The translations under genes and the position numbers were made by a program. Below, one piece after another: positions 46,421 to 55,541 of a stretch of 64,000 nt of DNA. Position 1 is the stretch's first letter, and the number at the start of each line of letters is the position of its first letter. Origin of the DNA: CAIKMD01 sp963740675 (GTDB lineage: Bacteria > Pseudomonadota > Alphaproteobacteria > ATCC43930 > CGMCC-115725); the NCBI GenBank assembly GCA_963740675.1, contig CAVUFS010000011.1, forward strand, positions 62,001 to 126,000, read 5' to 3'. Under the pieces are notes generated by a model. It saw only the letters and a list, made by a program, of their open reading frames with translations, was not told the DNA's origin and did no database searches.

Positions 46421-49400
46421 CTAGAACTGGACGCGCAGTCCGCCGGAGACGGCCTGGGCGGTGTAGCCGCCCGTTACCTTCGCGTCGTAATCGAAGAACA
46501 CCTGCGTCGACGAGGTGATCGTCGTCGTCATCCCCGCGCCGCCAAGGAAGCTCTCGCTCCCGAAACCGGTGCCTGTCGCGCTGAAGAGACTGGCCCGGCG
46601 CGGTCGCAAAGGCCGCACGGATCGTCGCCGCCTGATCGAGGAACTCATGCTGCCACGCGGCGCGCAATTCGGGCCGGAAGACGTTCCACCGATCTGGAAC
46701 GTCGCCGCCGCGCGCGCGCCCAAGCGTCAGTGGTGAACGAGTTCGCGTCCATCGATTGCAGCGTCAGCGCCGTCGGCCCGCTCTCGGTGAAGCCGTCGGT
46801 GCTGACATGCAGATAGCCAAGGCCGAGATAGGGCGTGATCCGCGTCAGCGGCAGCATCGCCGGATGCAGCGTGTAGCCGGTCTCGCCGTAGGCGCGATAG
46901 CTCTGGCCGTCGAAGCTGCCATTGTCGACGCTGGTCGTGATGAACGAGACGACGCGCGCGCTCTTGTAGGTCTGCCAGCCGAAGCCGGCGATGCCGTTCA
47001 CATACCAGTTCGGATCGATCGAATACTGGCCGTAGGCCGAGCCCTGATAGGCGTTGGTTTGCGTGAAGCCGCCGCCCGACACGCTCGCCTTGTCGCTCGA
47101 GACGTTGAGCGCGACACCGGCGACGATGCGGTCGGTGATCTGATTATCCGCGCCGATGATGAGACCCGCGCCTGACTCGCTGTACGGCGCGCTCGTCGCT
47201 GTCGACGACGCGTTGCTCGAAAGGCCGTAGCCGCGCGCCCAGGGGCCCCATTGATGCGGCATCGACGGCGGACGGCCCTGGCCGGCATCCGACATCTGCG
47301 CCACTTGCGGGATATCCGCCTGCGCGAATTGGATGCCGTGGCTCGGATCTAGGCTGGCACTGACCGTGCCGCCATAGCCATCGCCTTGCGACAGGCGATC
47401 CGACAGAGAGTTGGTGAACATCTGCCAGGCCTGGATCAGCGGCTGGTAGTTCGTTGTCGTGAATTGCGAGCCCGAGAGCTGCGTCAGCGCCGGGCCAGGA
47501 TTGGACAGGGTGAAGAGCTGGTCGAGCGTTCGCATTGCCGCCGGAGATACCGATGATCGCATTGGCAACCGATTGCTGGTTGGCGTTGAGGCCGGGCACC
47601 TGGCTCGGCGTTAGCATCGTCAGTGTCAGATTATCCGCACTGGAGGTCTGCGCGACACTCGCCGATGAAGAACGGCGAGTTCGAGGTCACGCTGGCGAAG
47701 CTGCCGGTGATCGTGTCGCCGGTGATGACACCCGCATAACTATAAGTACCGGGCGTCCAGGCGAAGGCGCCTTCAAAGGCTTGGAACACGCTGCCCGAGG
47801 CGAGCGAGACCGCGCCGCTTGCGGCGATGCTGGCATGGTTGTTCGTCGCCGCCGGGCTCACTTCGAGCGCCAGGGTCGAGCCGGCGCTCTGGTTGTAGGC
47901 CACCGTGCTCACGCCGGCGCGGTCATCTTCTGCAGCAGCAGCGTGCCGCTCTTCAGATTGAGCGTGCCGATGCCGAGAATCTCGCTGGCGTAGCTGAACG
48001 TGTTGCCGCTGCCCATATTCACGTTGACGATGTTCGCCGCGCCGCCGCCTTGGATGTTGCCGCCGATCTGGCCGCCGGTGATGTTCACGGTATCGGCGAA
48101 GCTCGAAAGCCGGACCGCACCGCCGCTCGTCGCATCGCCGCCGCTGATGAGACCGCCGGTTTGATTGATCGTGTTCGCGCCATTGGCGTTCGACACATCG
48201 ATGCCCCAGCTCGTGCCTTCGATCAGACCACCGTTCGTAATCGTGCGCGTGGCCGCATCGAAGAAGCGAATACCGGCGCCGAAGCCGGTGCCACCGGTGA
48301 TGAGGCCGGCGATCGTGCCGCTATTGACGATCTACCCGCGAATGCTGAGGCACCCGAAAACAACGCCAATCGCATGCTCGCATCGCTACCGGGGCTGCTG
48401 GCGCGCGCGATGACCGAGCCGCTATTCGTGATGCCGCCGGCGAATGGATGGCGCTGAGGCCGATTGCGAGTGCCGAATTGCTGGTACCGCCGCTCGACAC
48501 TCGCCGTTGCGAGGATTTGGCCGCTATTACGATGCCGCCGAATACCGACGGACGCAAAAACACCGATACCGTAAGCGCACGCACACGATAATTGCCGGCA
48601 CCCGTTGCGTGGCGAAGATCGTGCCGCCATTGGTAAAGCCACCGTTGACCGTGCTGAGCGGACATTGATGCCTGTCGCGATGGCAAAGCCGCGGGTCAAT
48701 ACCGGTCAAGCTCGCATTGGCGATGATTGTGCCGCTGTTGTGAACCCGCCGCCGAACGTGTTGACCGGAGATACTGACGCCTATGGCATTCGCGACGGAC
48801 TCGCTTCGAATTGCTGACGGTCGCCGTGGCGATAATCGTGCCGCTGTTGGTAATACCTCCCGTTAACCGATCGACCGAGACGTTCATGCCTGACCGCGAT
48901 GGCACGGCCGCAGCAACCATTCGAATAGGATGGCGGTGGCAGAGATCGACCCGCTATTGGCGATGCCGCCGATTGAAGGTATTGGCGCCATCGACGGTTG
49001 ATGCCGACGGCCCATCGCCGCTAACGCGTAGCACACTCGCATGTGATAATTCGCGGAGCTGCTGGCACTCGCCACGATGGAGCCGCTGTTGGCGATACCG
49101 CCGTTGAAGGTATTGACGCGAAGACATCAATGCCCGTCGCCGAGGCGAGCGCCATGAAATTGCCGGTCACAGTGGCGGTCGCGGTGATCCCGCCGCTGTT
49201 GGTGAGGCTGCCATTAAAGGTGTTGTCGAAGGCAGTGACGCCGACAGCCTCGGCACTGGCAAAGCAGCAACTTCCGCCCGCTCCACTGTTCGTGGCCTTC
49301 GCGATGATCGTCCCGCTATTGACGATACCGCCGCCCGCCGACGTCGTGCCGAAGCTCGTATTGCTGACGTGGATACCGTGGACGGCCACCGCGCAGCAAT

Positions 49401-50209
49401 TGCCAGCCCCGGTCCCCGTTGCCGCGATCGTGCCGCTGTTATTGATGCTGCCGCTAAAGGTCGAGACAAAATTTGCGATGCCGAACACGGTGACATCGCT
49501 GTCGTCGCTGGTCGAGACGGCGCTCACCGCGATCGTGCCGCTGTTGCTGACGCTGCCCGAGAAAATCGAGCCGAACAGGCTAATGCCGTAAAGGGTGGCG
49601 TCGTTCGTGGTGCTGCTGACCAATCCGGTCACCGTACCGGTAGTTGACGATATTGCCGCTGAAGGTCGACGCATTGACCGACACAACAATGGGCGCTACC
49701 GCCGTCCGCAGAAACGCTCAATGTGCCGCTATTTGTAATGCCTCCGCCAAAGGACGAGACCTCGCCGGTGATCGAAATTACCGATCGCGATCGCGCCGTA
49801 ATTGACCAGACCGCCGGTGAAGGCGACCGTGATTGTGCCGCTATTCGTGATACCGTTTTGGACAAGGCCCTCGACATGGATTCCGAACGCGAAAGGATCC
49901 CGTCGCCGGCGTACGATAATGGTGCCGCTATTCGTGATACCGCCGCTCAGCGTGCCGCTAGCTGCCAACAATGAGCGCCGCGACGACTCGGAGCGTCGGA
50001 CCGATGGTGGCGCCGAGCATTGTTGGTGACGCTTACGCTGGCGCTCGAAACCGCGACGCAAGCGACCGTGCCGCTATTGGTATAGCTGCCGCCGCCGGAA
50101 CGACCGACAGGGCGTGACCGCATTGGCGTCTGGGGTACCAGCTGCAAAGAGAAGGGCCGCTAGAGACGTGGTCGCGAGCAAACGTTCGGTCAGAATCACG
50201 GCCGCTCAT
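46421..50209 (-). pseudogene. Autotransporter 3 (NSGTI-repeat passenger), frame broken
   Basis: The start at 50209 gives SGR, then after one extra base ILTERLLATTSLAALLF. The end at 46421 gives SGGLRVQF. The longest open pieces are 47568-46645 (barrel: QWGPWARGYGLSSNAS, GFGWQTYKSARV, ITPYLGLGYLHVS) and 49689-49021 (repeats of about 35-40 residues with NSGTIAATGTGAGNCCAVAV). This copy is clearly diverged from copies 1 and 2 and has paired cysteines in some repeats. Small indels, mostly in the 5' half and at about 46600-46730, break the frame. Confidence 0.8.
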
Positions 50210-50351
50210 TCAGAAGACCCCCAACGACAAAGTACAAAAACCGGGACGCGGAGCCCCCGAGACGCCGCACTATCTCCCATTTTATTGGATTGGATGATCC
50301 GCTGGAAATAGCTATCCACCCTTTAGGGGGATATAGACGTTTAGAATTGTT

Positions 50352-51911
50352 TTAGCCCTGTGGCAAAACTGCCACAGAAAGTTGCAACCCTAACGCCTTG
50401 GTTGCTCCTCGGATTTGCTCGGCGGCGACTTCGAGGAGCCGGATGCGGTTGACCTTGCCGCCTGGAATACGCGGCAGGGCATCGAGATAGAAGACTCGAT
50501 CCGGGAATTGGCTTGGCTTGAGCCGCTCGCGGCAATGGCGAGCGATATCGTCATGCGCGAGTTCGCCCTGCTTGACGATGAAAGCGATGATCTCGTCGTT
50601 GCTACGACCGACTACCGGCAATCCGACCACCGCGGCATCGGCAACGCCCGGATGCGCAACCAGCACCGCCTCGATCTCGGGCGCGAACAGCTCAACGCCG
50701 CCACGGCGGATCAGATCGGTGCCGCGGCCCCTTAAATAAAGGAAGCCGTCCCCATCGAGATGACCGATGTCGCCGGTGTAACACCAACCATCGGCGACCC
50801 TCTCGCTGCTGCCGGTGGCACCGCCGCTCTCGCCGCAACGCTCCTGAGCATAAAGCGGGCGCGAGCGAATCTCGCCATCGACGCCGGCGGGAAGCGGTCG
50901 GCCAGCGGAATCGACGATCGAGATTTCAATCCCGTCCGGCGCCCTGCCGCTGCTGCCCGGATGCGTGATCATGTCGGAGCCGCTCAACGCCGAGATGAAA
51001 CCAGCCGCCGTGCTGCCATAGAGCTCATGAAAATTCGGAGTCACGCGCGCGAGGATCGCCCGCTTCTCACCGGCATGAAGCGGCTGCCCGCCGAATTCGA
51101 GCCGTCGGATTTGTGGCAGCAGCAAACCGGCTTCGGGTGCCGCGCGCAGGAAATGGCGACAGACATTCGGTGTCACGGCGACAATTGCATCGCCCCAAGC
51201 AATCGCCGCCCGCAAGAGGTCTTCGCCTTTCGCGAATTCGGGCAGCAGGACGATGGGGCCACCGACCGAAAAATGGATGAGCGCCGAAGCGATCGTCCAA
51301 ATGAAGCGCAGCGGCAGAACGATGAGGAGATGAGCCGGCGCACGCAACATATGATCTTTGGGATAACGCCATGCCGCGAAGACGGTGGCGTGACGGAAGG
51401 CATTCCGGTGCGTGAGCACCCAGCCGGACGGAACGCCCGTGCTGCCGGTGGTAAGACCGATCATCTGCAACGCATCGCCCGCCGCGGCGCTGCGGTAATC
51501 GCCGCTCTTCGTCTCGAGCCGGCCGCGCCAGGTGATATCGACGCGAATGCGGTTGATGTCCGGCGGCGCAGGTATATGGGCCTCGGTGAAAATCGTGCGG
51601 ATCCCGTATTGGCGCGCCGTCGCCGCGAGCGCTTCCGGGCCGTCCTCGACGGGAAGCTCGACCAGCGTCGCGCCGATGCGGAACAGCGCGAATTGCAGGA
51701 TGACGTGATCGATGCTGTTGGTCAGTGCGACGCCGATCCGTTGCCCCTGCCGGATACCGAGCTCATGCAAATAGACCGTGGTCTTCGCGATCAGTGCGGC
51801 GAGGGCGCGATAGCTGAGCCGCTCCGGCCCTTCGATCAGCGCCGGGGCATCTCCCCGCGTTTGCGCGCAGTGAAAGATCGGATCGGAAAGATTTTGCCAG
51901 CGTGGATCCAT
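50352..51911 (-). CDS. ANL-superfamily adenylate-forming ligase B
   Basis: A 519-residue AMP-binding enzyme of acyl-CoA ligase type, complete. It starts DPRWQNLSDPIFHCAQTRGD. The P-loop is GLTTGSTGVPSGWV (Ser in place of Lys). The A5 motif is LYGSTAAG, with Ala where YGxTE has Glu. The A8 hinge is YLRGRGTDLIRRGG and the A10 lysine is in PGGKVNRIRL. No carrier domain, signal peptide or membrane segment. Its substrate is unknown. It is the last of three ligases in a row (D, C, B) and is followed by autotransporter 3; ligase C ends 15 bases upstream of its start. Confidence 0.85.
   Translation of the reverse strand: MDPRWQNLSDPIFHCAQTRGDAPALIEGPERLSYRALAALIAKTTVYLHELGIRQGQRIGVALTNSIDHVILQFALFRIGATLVELPVEDGPEALAATARQYGIRTIFTEAHIPAPPDINRIRVDITWRGRLETKSGDYRSAAAGDALQMIGLTTGSTGVPSGWVLTHRNAFRHATVFAAWRYPKDHMLRAPAHLLIVLPLRFIWTIASALIHFSVGGPIVLLPEFAKGEDLLRAAIAWGDAIVAVTPNVCRHFLRAAPEAGLLLPQIRRLEFGGQPLHAGEKRAILARVTPNFHELYGSTAAGFISALSGSDMITHPGSSGRAPDGIEISIVDSAGRPLPAGVDGEIRSRPLYAQERCGESGGATGSSERVADGWCYTGDIGHLDGDGFLYLRGRGTDLIRRGGVELFAPEIEAVLVAHPGVADAAVVGLPVVGRSNDEIIAFIVKQGELAHDDIARHCRERLKPSQFPDRVFYLDALPRIPGGKVNRIRLLEVAAEQIRGATKALGLQLSVAVLPQG
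50358..50377. promoter_or_regulatory. Inverted repeat upstream of autotransporter 3 (candidate operator)
   Basis: CTGTGGC (50358-50364), AAAACT, GCCACAG (50371-50377): the same 7-6-7 repeat as at 39849, about 150-168 bases upstream of the start at 50209. It overlaps the last codons of ligase B (VAVLPQG-stop), so it also lies at the ligase B / autotransporter 3 boundary. Confidence 0.55.
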
Positions 51912-51926
51912 GATCTTAGGTCTCGC

Positions 51927-53438
51927 CTAGCCGCCGCGGCGCACGGCTTCGGAAAGCGCGAGCGATTGCAGCCGCGCGCGAGCGATCTTGCCGGCGTCGA
52001 GACGCGGAAGCGCCGCGATGTAAAAGATGCGGTCCGGGCGCTGCGCCGCCGCGAGCACCGTCTGGCAATGACGCGCGAGATCGTCATGCTCGAGCGCGCC
52101 GTCTTTGACGACGAAAACGATTACCTCCTCGCCGACCGAAGGCGACGGAATGCCGACCACCGCGGCTTCCACGACCAGCGGATGCCGCATGATCGCCGCT
52201 TCGACATCGGGTGCGAATACTTCATGTCCGGCGCGGCGAATGATGTCGGCGACGCGGCCGCGCAGATAGAGATAGCCATCGGCATCGAGCATGCCGATAT
52301 CGCCCGGATAATACCACTCGCCGCGGAAATATTCGGCGCGCGGCCCGCCGCCATTCTCCGGGCAAGGCCGCGACAATAGCGGGCTGCGGCAACGGATCGC
52401 GCCATAGCTTCCTGGCGGATACGGCTGGCCGCTGTCGTCGACGATTTGCACATCGAGCAGCGGCAGCGGCCGCCCGACGCTGCCCGGCTTGCGCGGCATA
52501 TCGGCCGGCAACAGCACCGAGATCGCGCCGATGCCGGCCGTGCCATAGCCTTCGCGGAAGTTCTCGACAACGCGCGCGATCATCGCCTCTTTTTCCCACG
52601 GGAACAGCGGCAGGCCGCTGGCTTCGAGGGCATAGAGATCGGGAAAGAGCCGCCCGCTCTCGGGCCCGGCGATCAGGAACAGCCGGCACATATTCGCCGT
52701 CGCGCAGCAGATCGCGCCTTTCCACGATGCGATGGTGCGCACCATTTCGATCGGCTTCGCGAAGCTCGGCAGGATCACCAGCCGGCCGCCGGCGAAAATC
52801 TGCATCACCGTGACGAGGAAGAACCACGCATAGCGCATCGACGCCGTGAGCAGCATGTCGCGCGGGGGCGTGCCGCCAAGACCGTCCGGATAATAAGTAC
52901 CGAGCCGCACCTCGCAGCGCTGCAGAAATTTGCGATGCGTCCAGATGACCCCGGTCGGCGTGCCGGTGCTGCCGGTGGTGAGATTGAGCAGCTCGAGCGC
53001 ATCGCCTTCCGCCGTGCAGCGCGCGTCGCCGTTCTTGCGCGCGATCGTCGCGCGCCAATCGGTCATGACACGATGTCGCGTGACGCCGGCGGGTAAATCC
53101 TTCGTCGGCTCGGTAAAGATGGTGCGAATGCCGTAGCGCTGCGCGATCGCGGCGAGAGCCTCACCGCTATCATCGGCCGGAAGCTCCGCAGGAACCGCGC
53201 CGACGCGCAGCAGCGCGAACAAGAGGATCACATGGTCGATGCTGTTGCCGAGCGCGATGCCGATCCGCTCGCCCTGCCCGATGCCGAGATCGCGCAGGTA
53301 GACGCTGGCCTTGGCGACAAAGTCGGCCAGCGCGCCATAGGTCAGCGCATCAGGCCCATCGACAAGCGCCGGCACGTCGGGGCGCGTGTGCGCATGCGTG
53401 AAAATCGGGTCGGAGAGGTTTTGCCAGCGTGGATCCAT
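51927..53438 (-). CDS. ANL-superfamily adenylate-forming ligase C
   Basis: A 503-residue paralogue of ligase B, complete. It starts DPRWQNLSDPIFTHAHTRPD at ATG 53438 (a GTG at 53459 is an alternative). The P-loop is NLTTGSTGTPTGVI (Thr for Lys). A5 is GYGTAGIG (no Glu). The hinge is YLRGRVADIIRRAG and the catalytic lysine is in LDAGKIARARL. Segments such as WYYPGDIGMLDADGYLYLRG are well kept, so the enzyme is under selection. Spacing to ligases B and D is short (15 and 52 bases), which indicates one operon. Confidence 0.85.
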   Translation of the reverse strand: MDPRWQNLSDPIFTHAHTRPDVPALVDGPDALTYGALADFVAKASVYLRDLGIGQGERIGIALGNSIDHVILLFALLRVGAVPAELPADDSGEALAAIAQRYGIRTIFTEPTKDLPAGVTRHRVMTDWRATIARKNGDARCTAEGDALELLNLTTGSTGTPTGVIWTHRKFLQRCEVRLGTYYPDGLGGTPPRDMLLTASMRYAWFFLVTVMQIFAGGRLVILPSFAKPIEMVRTIASWKGAICCATANMCRLFLIAGPESGRLFPDLYALEASGLPLFPWEKEAMIARVVENFREGYGTAGIGAISVLLPADMPRKPGSVGRPLPLLDVQIVDDSGQPYPPGSYGAIRCRSPLLSRPCPENGGGPRAEYFRGEWYYPGDIGMLDADGYLYLRGRVADIIRRAGHEVFAPDVEAAIMRHPLVVEAAVVGIPSPSVGEEVIVFVVKDGALEHDDLARHCQTVLAAAQRPDRIFYIAALPRLDAGKIARARLQSLALSEAVRRGG

Positions 53439-53490
53439 GATCGAGTTTCTTTCACCCACCGCGACGGCGTCGGATCGGGCGACGCGCTCT

Positions 53491-55023
53491 TCAGACCAGA
53501 CCGGCGCGGCGCTTGATCTCGACGTTGGCCATGCTTTTGACCTGCATGCGGTCGAGCTTGCCGCCGGGCGTTTTCGGCAAAGACTGGGCGTAGAACACGC
53601 GATCCGGCCAACGCTCGGGCGGCAGCTTGGTCCGGCAATGCTGCGCCAGCGCTTCGTGCTGCGCCTCGCCGCGCGTCACCACGACAGCGACGATCTCCTC
53701 GCCCGGCCCGCTGGCGCGCGGCAAGCCAACGGCCGCGACTTCCTGCACCGTCGGGTGCTGGGCAATCACCGCTTCGATGTCCGACGAGTAGATGTCGCCG
53801 CCCGGCCGCTGAATCAGATCGACGGTGCGTCCTTTGATGAAGATGTAGCCTTGGGTATCGAGGTAGCCGATATCGCCGGGATAGTACCAGCCGTCGCGGA
53901 AACGCTCGTCGCCTTCGACATCGTTCTCGGCGGCAAAGCCCTTCGACTCGCTGCCGCGGCACCGCAGCCTTCCGACGACGCCCGGCGGCAGGCGATTGCC
54001 TTGGGTATCGACAACCTCGACCTCGACAAAAGACGGCGCATGGCCGACGCTGTCGGCCTTCTCGCGCATCGCCGAAGGCGGCAACACAGAGAGCGTGCCG
54101 AAACCCGAGGCGCCATAGAACTCGTAGAAATTCGGCGTGACGTGCGACAGCACGCGAAGCTTGTCCTCGGAATAGAGCGCGCCGCCGCCCGCGGCGAGAA
54201 CCCGCAACTTGGGGAACAGCAGACCTTGCGCCGGCGCGCAGGCACTCAGCACGCGGCACATGGCAGAGGGCACGAAGCAGAGCGCGTTCTCCCAGCTCGC
54301 AATCGCCTTCACGAGATCGATCACATGGAGATATTCGGGCAGGATCACGACCGGCCCGCCGATCATGAGATGGCTCACCATGCGGCGGAAAAACGTTGTG
54401 AAGCCGACATTCGCGGTGAGCAGGAAATTCGCCGGATTGTCTTCCGAGAACACGCCGCTATCGCCCAAGAGCTCGGTATAGGCCCGCAGCCGCGTGAAAT
54501 ATTGGAGATGCGAGGTCAAGCTGCCTTTCGGTGTGCCGGTCGTGCCCGAGGTCAGGCTGATCGTATAGATCTCGTCGCCGCTGCCGTTGAAGCGGCGGTC
54601 GCCGCTGAGCTTCGCGATGTTGTCGAGCCAGGTCGAGGGCTCGACGGTCATCGAGCGATAGCCCGTCGGCGCCGGCACGCCCGGCTCCAGGAAAATCATG
54701 CGAATGCCGAATTTTGCCAGCGTCGTGAGCGCCGGCGGCTGCTGCGGTGTATACGGCGCCGCCATCAAGGTCGCGCCGAGCCGCAACAGGCCGAGCGACA
54801 GCACGAAATGGTTGATGCTGTTGGTCATCGACACGCAGACGCGCTGTCCCGGCTCGATGCCGAGATTCGCGTGATAGACGGAGGCTTTGGCAACCAGCGA
54901 TGCGAGATCGCGATAATTGACCGTGCGATGGCCTTCGATCAGTGCGGGCGCCTCAGGGCGCGTCTCGGCGAAGTGGAAAATCGGGTCGGTGACGTTTTGC
55001 CAGGTGGAATTCATGAGCGCCAT
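53491..55023 (-). CDS. ANL-superfamily adenylate-forming ligase D
   Basis: A 510-residue paralogue, complete. It is the most conventional of the four: the P-loop is SLTSGTTGTPKGSL with the normal Lys. A5 is EFYGASGFGTLS, where the Glu is again missing. The hinge is FIKGRTVDLIQRPG and the catalytic lysine is in TPGGKLDRMQV. The ATG at 55023 gives ALMNSTWQNVTDPIFHFAET; a second ATG at 55014 matches the start of the other ligases. It is the first complete ligase of the cluster. Confidence 0.85.
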   Translation of the reverse strand: MALMNSTWQNVTDPIFHFAETRPEAPALIEGHRTVNYRDLASLVAKASVYHANLGIEPGQRVCVSMTNSINHFVLSLGLLRLGATLMAAPYTPQQPPALTTLAKFGIRMIFLEPGVPAPTGYRSMTVEPSTWLDNIAKLSGDRRFNGSGDEIYTISLTSGTTGTPKGSLTSHLQYFTRLRAYTELLGDSGVFSEDNPANFLLTANVGFTTFFRRMVSHLMIGGPVVILPEYLHVIDLVKAIASWENALCFVPSAMCRVLSACAPAQGLLFPKLRVLAAGGGALYSEDKLRVLSHVTPNFYEFYGASGFGTLSVLPPSAMREKADSVGHAPSFVEVEVVDTQGNRLPPGVVGRLRCRGSESKGFAAENDVEGDERFRDGWYYPGDIGYLDTQGYIFIKGRTVDLIQRPGGDIYSSDIEAVIAQHPTVQEVAAVGLPRASGPGEEIVAVVVTRGEAQHEALAQHCRTKLPPERWPDRVFYAQSLPKTPGGKLDRMQVKSMANVEIKRRAGLV

Positions 55024-55092
55024 GTTGGGTATCGTTTATCGGCCGGCATGTTAGAGCGCGCGCCGTCTTGCGTGAACGAATTTTCGTCGTCG

Positions 55093-55356
55093 CTAGGGCG
55101 CCCGCTTGGTGCACGTTTCCGCTGCATTCGCGATCAGCGCGAAATACAAGATGAATTGGTCGATGCTGTTGCCGAGCGCGAGGCCGATTCCCGAACCGGC
55201 GGCGATGCCATGATCGCGCAGATAGACGCTGGCCTTGCCACCGAGCGCCGCAAAATCGCGATAGGAAAGGACCATCGGACCTTCGATTAGCGCCGGCGCG
55301 TCGGGCTGGCGCGTGGCGTGTTCGAAGATTGCGCCACTGAGATTGTCCCACGCCAT
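55093..55356 (-). pseudogene. N-terminal remnant of a fifth ANL ligase
   Basis: An 87-residue frame that matches only the first about 75 residues of ligases A-D (AWDNLSGAIFEHATRQPDAP, then ALGGKASVYLRDHGIAAGS and NSIDQFILYFAL), after which it diverges (NAAETCTKRAP) and stops. No P-loop, hinge or C-terminal domain is left. The start codon at 55356 is intact. It stands between tRNA-Val and ligase D and probably marks a deletion or recombination between ligase copies. Confidence 0.8.
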
Positions 55357-55410
55357 CGCGCGATCCGCGCCTCTGCATGAGGCGCGATCACAGCGGTGTC
55401 AGCGTGGGAT

Positions 55411-55485
55411 GGTGGGCGCTAGAGGGATTGAACCTCTGACCCCTTCCATGTCAAGGAAGTGCTCTCCCGCTGAGCTAAGCGCCCT
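55411..55485 (-). tRNA. tRNA-Val (anticodon GAC), CCA encoded
   Basis: On the minus strand the sequence begins GGGCGCTTAGCTCAGCGGG and ends CTAGCGCCCACCA. The acceptor arms GGGCGCT/AGCGCCC pair fully. The D arm is AGCTCAGCGGGAGAGC, the anticodon arm is CTTCC-TTGACAT-GGAAG with GAC at the centre, and the T arm is GAGGTTCAATCCCTC. It lies between cpdR and the truncated ligase. Confidence 0.96.
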
Positions 55486-55541
55486 CTAAGATTTCGCGGG
55501 TGTAGCGGAATTCGCCGCATGTGACAAGCCGCGAGGCGGCC

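Noticed and set aside
53386..55290. A 634-residue plus-strand open frame across ligase D
   Set aside because: No recognisable motif and arginine-rich; antisense to a ligase with complete ANL motifs.
35698..55485. Genomic island integrated at tRNA-Val
   Set aside because: No integrase, no copy of the tRNA 3' end at the far edge and no plain compositional break; kept only as a possibility in the findings.
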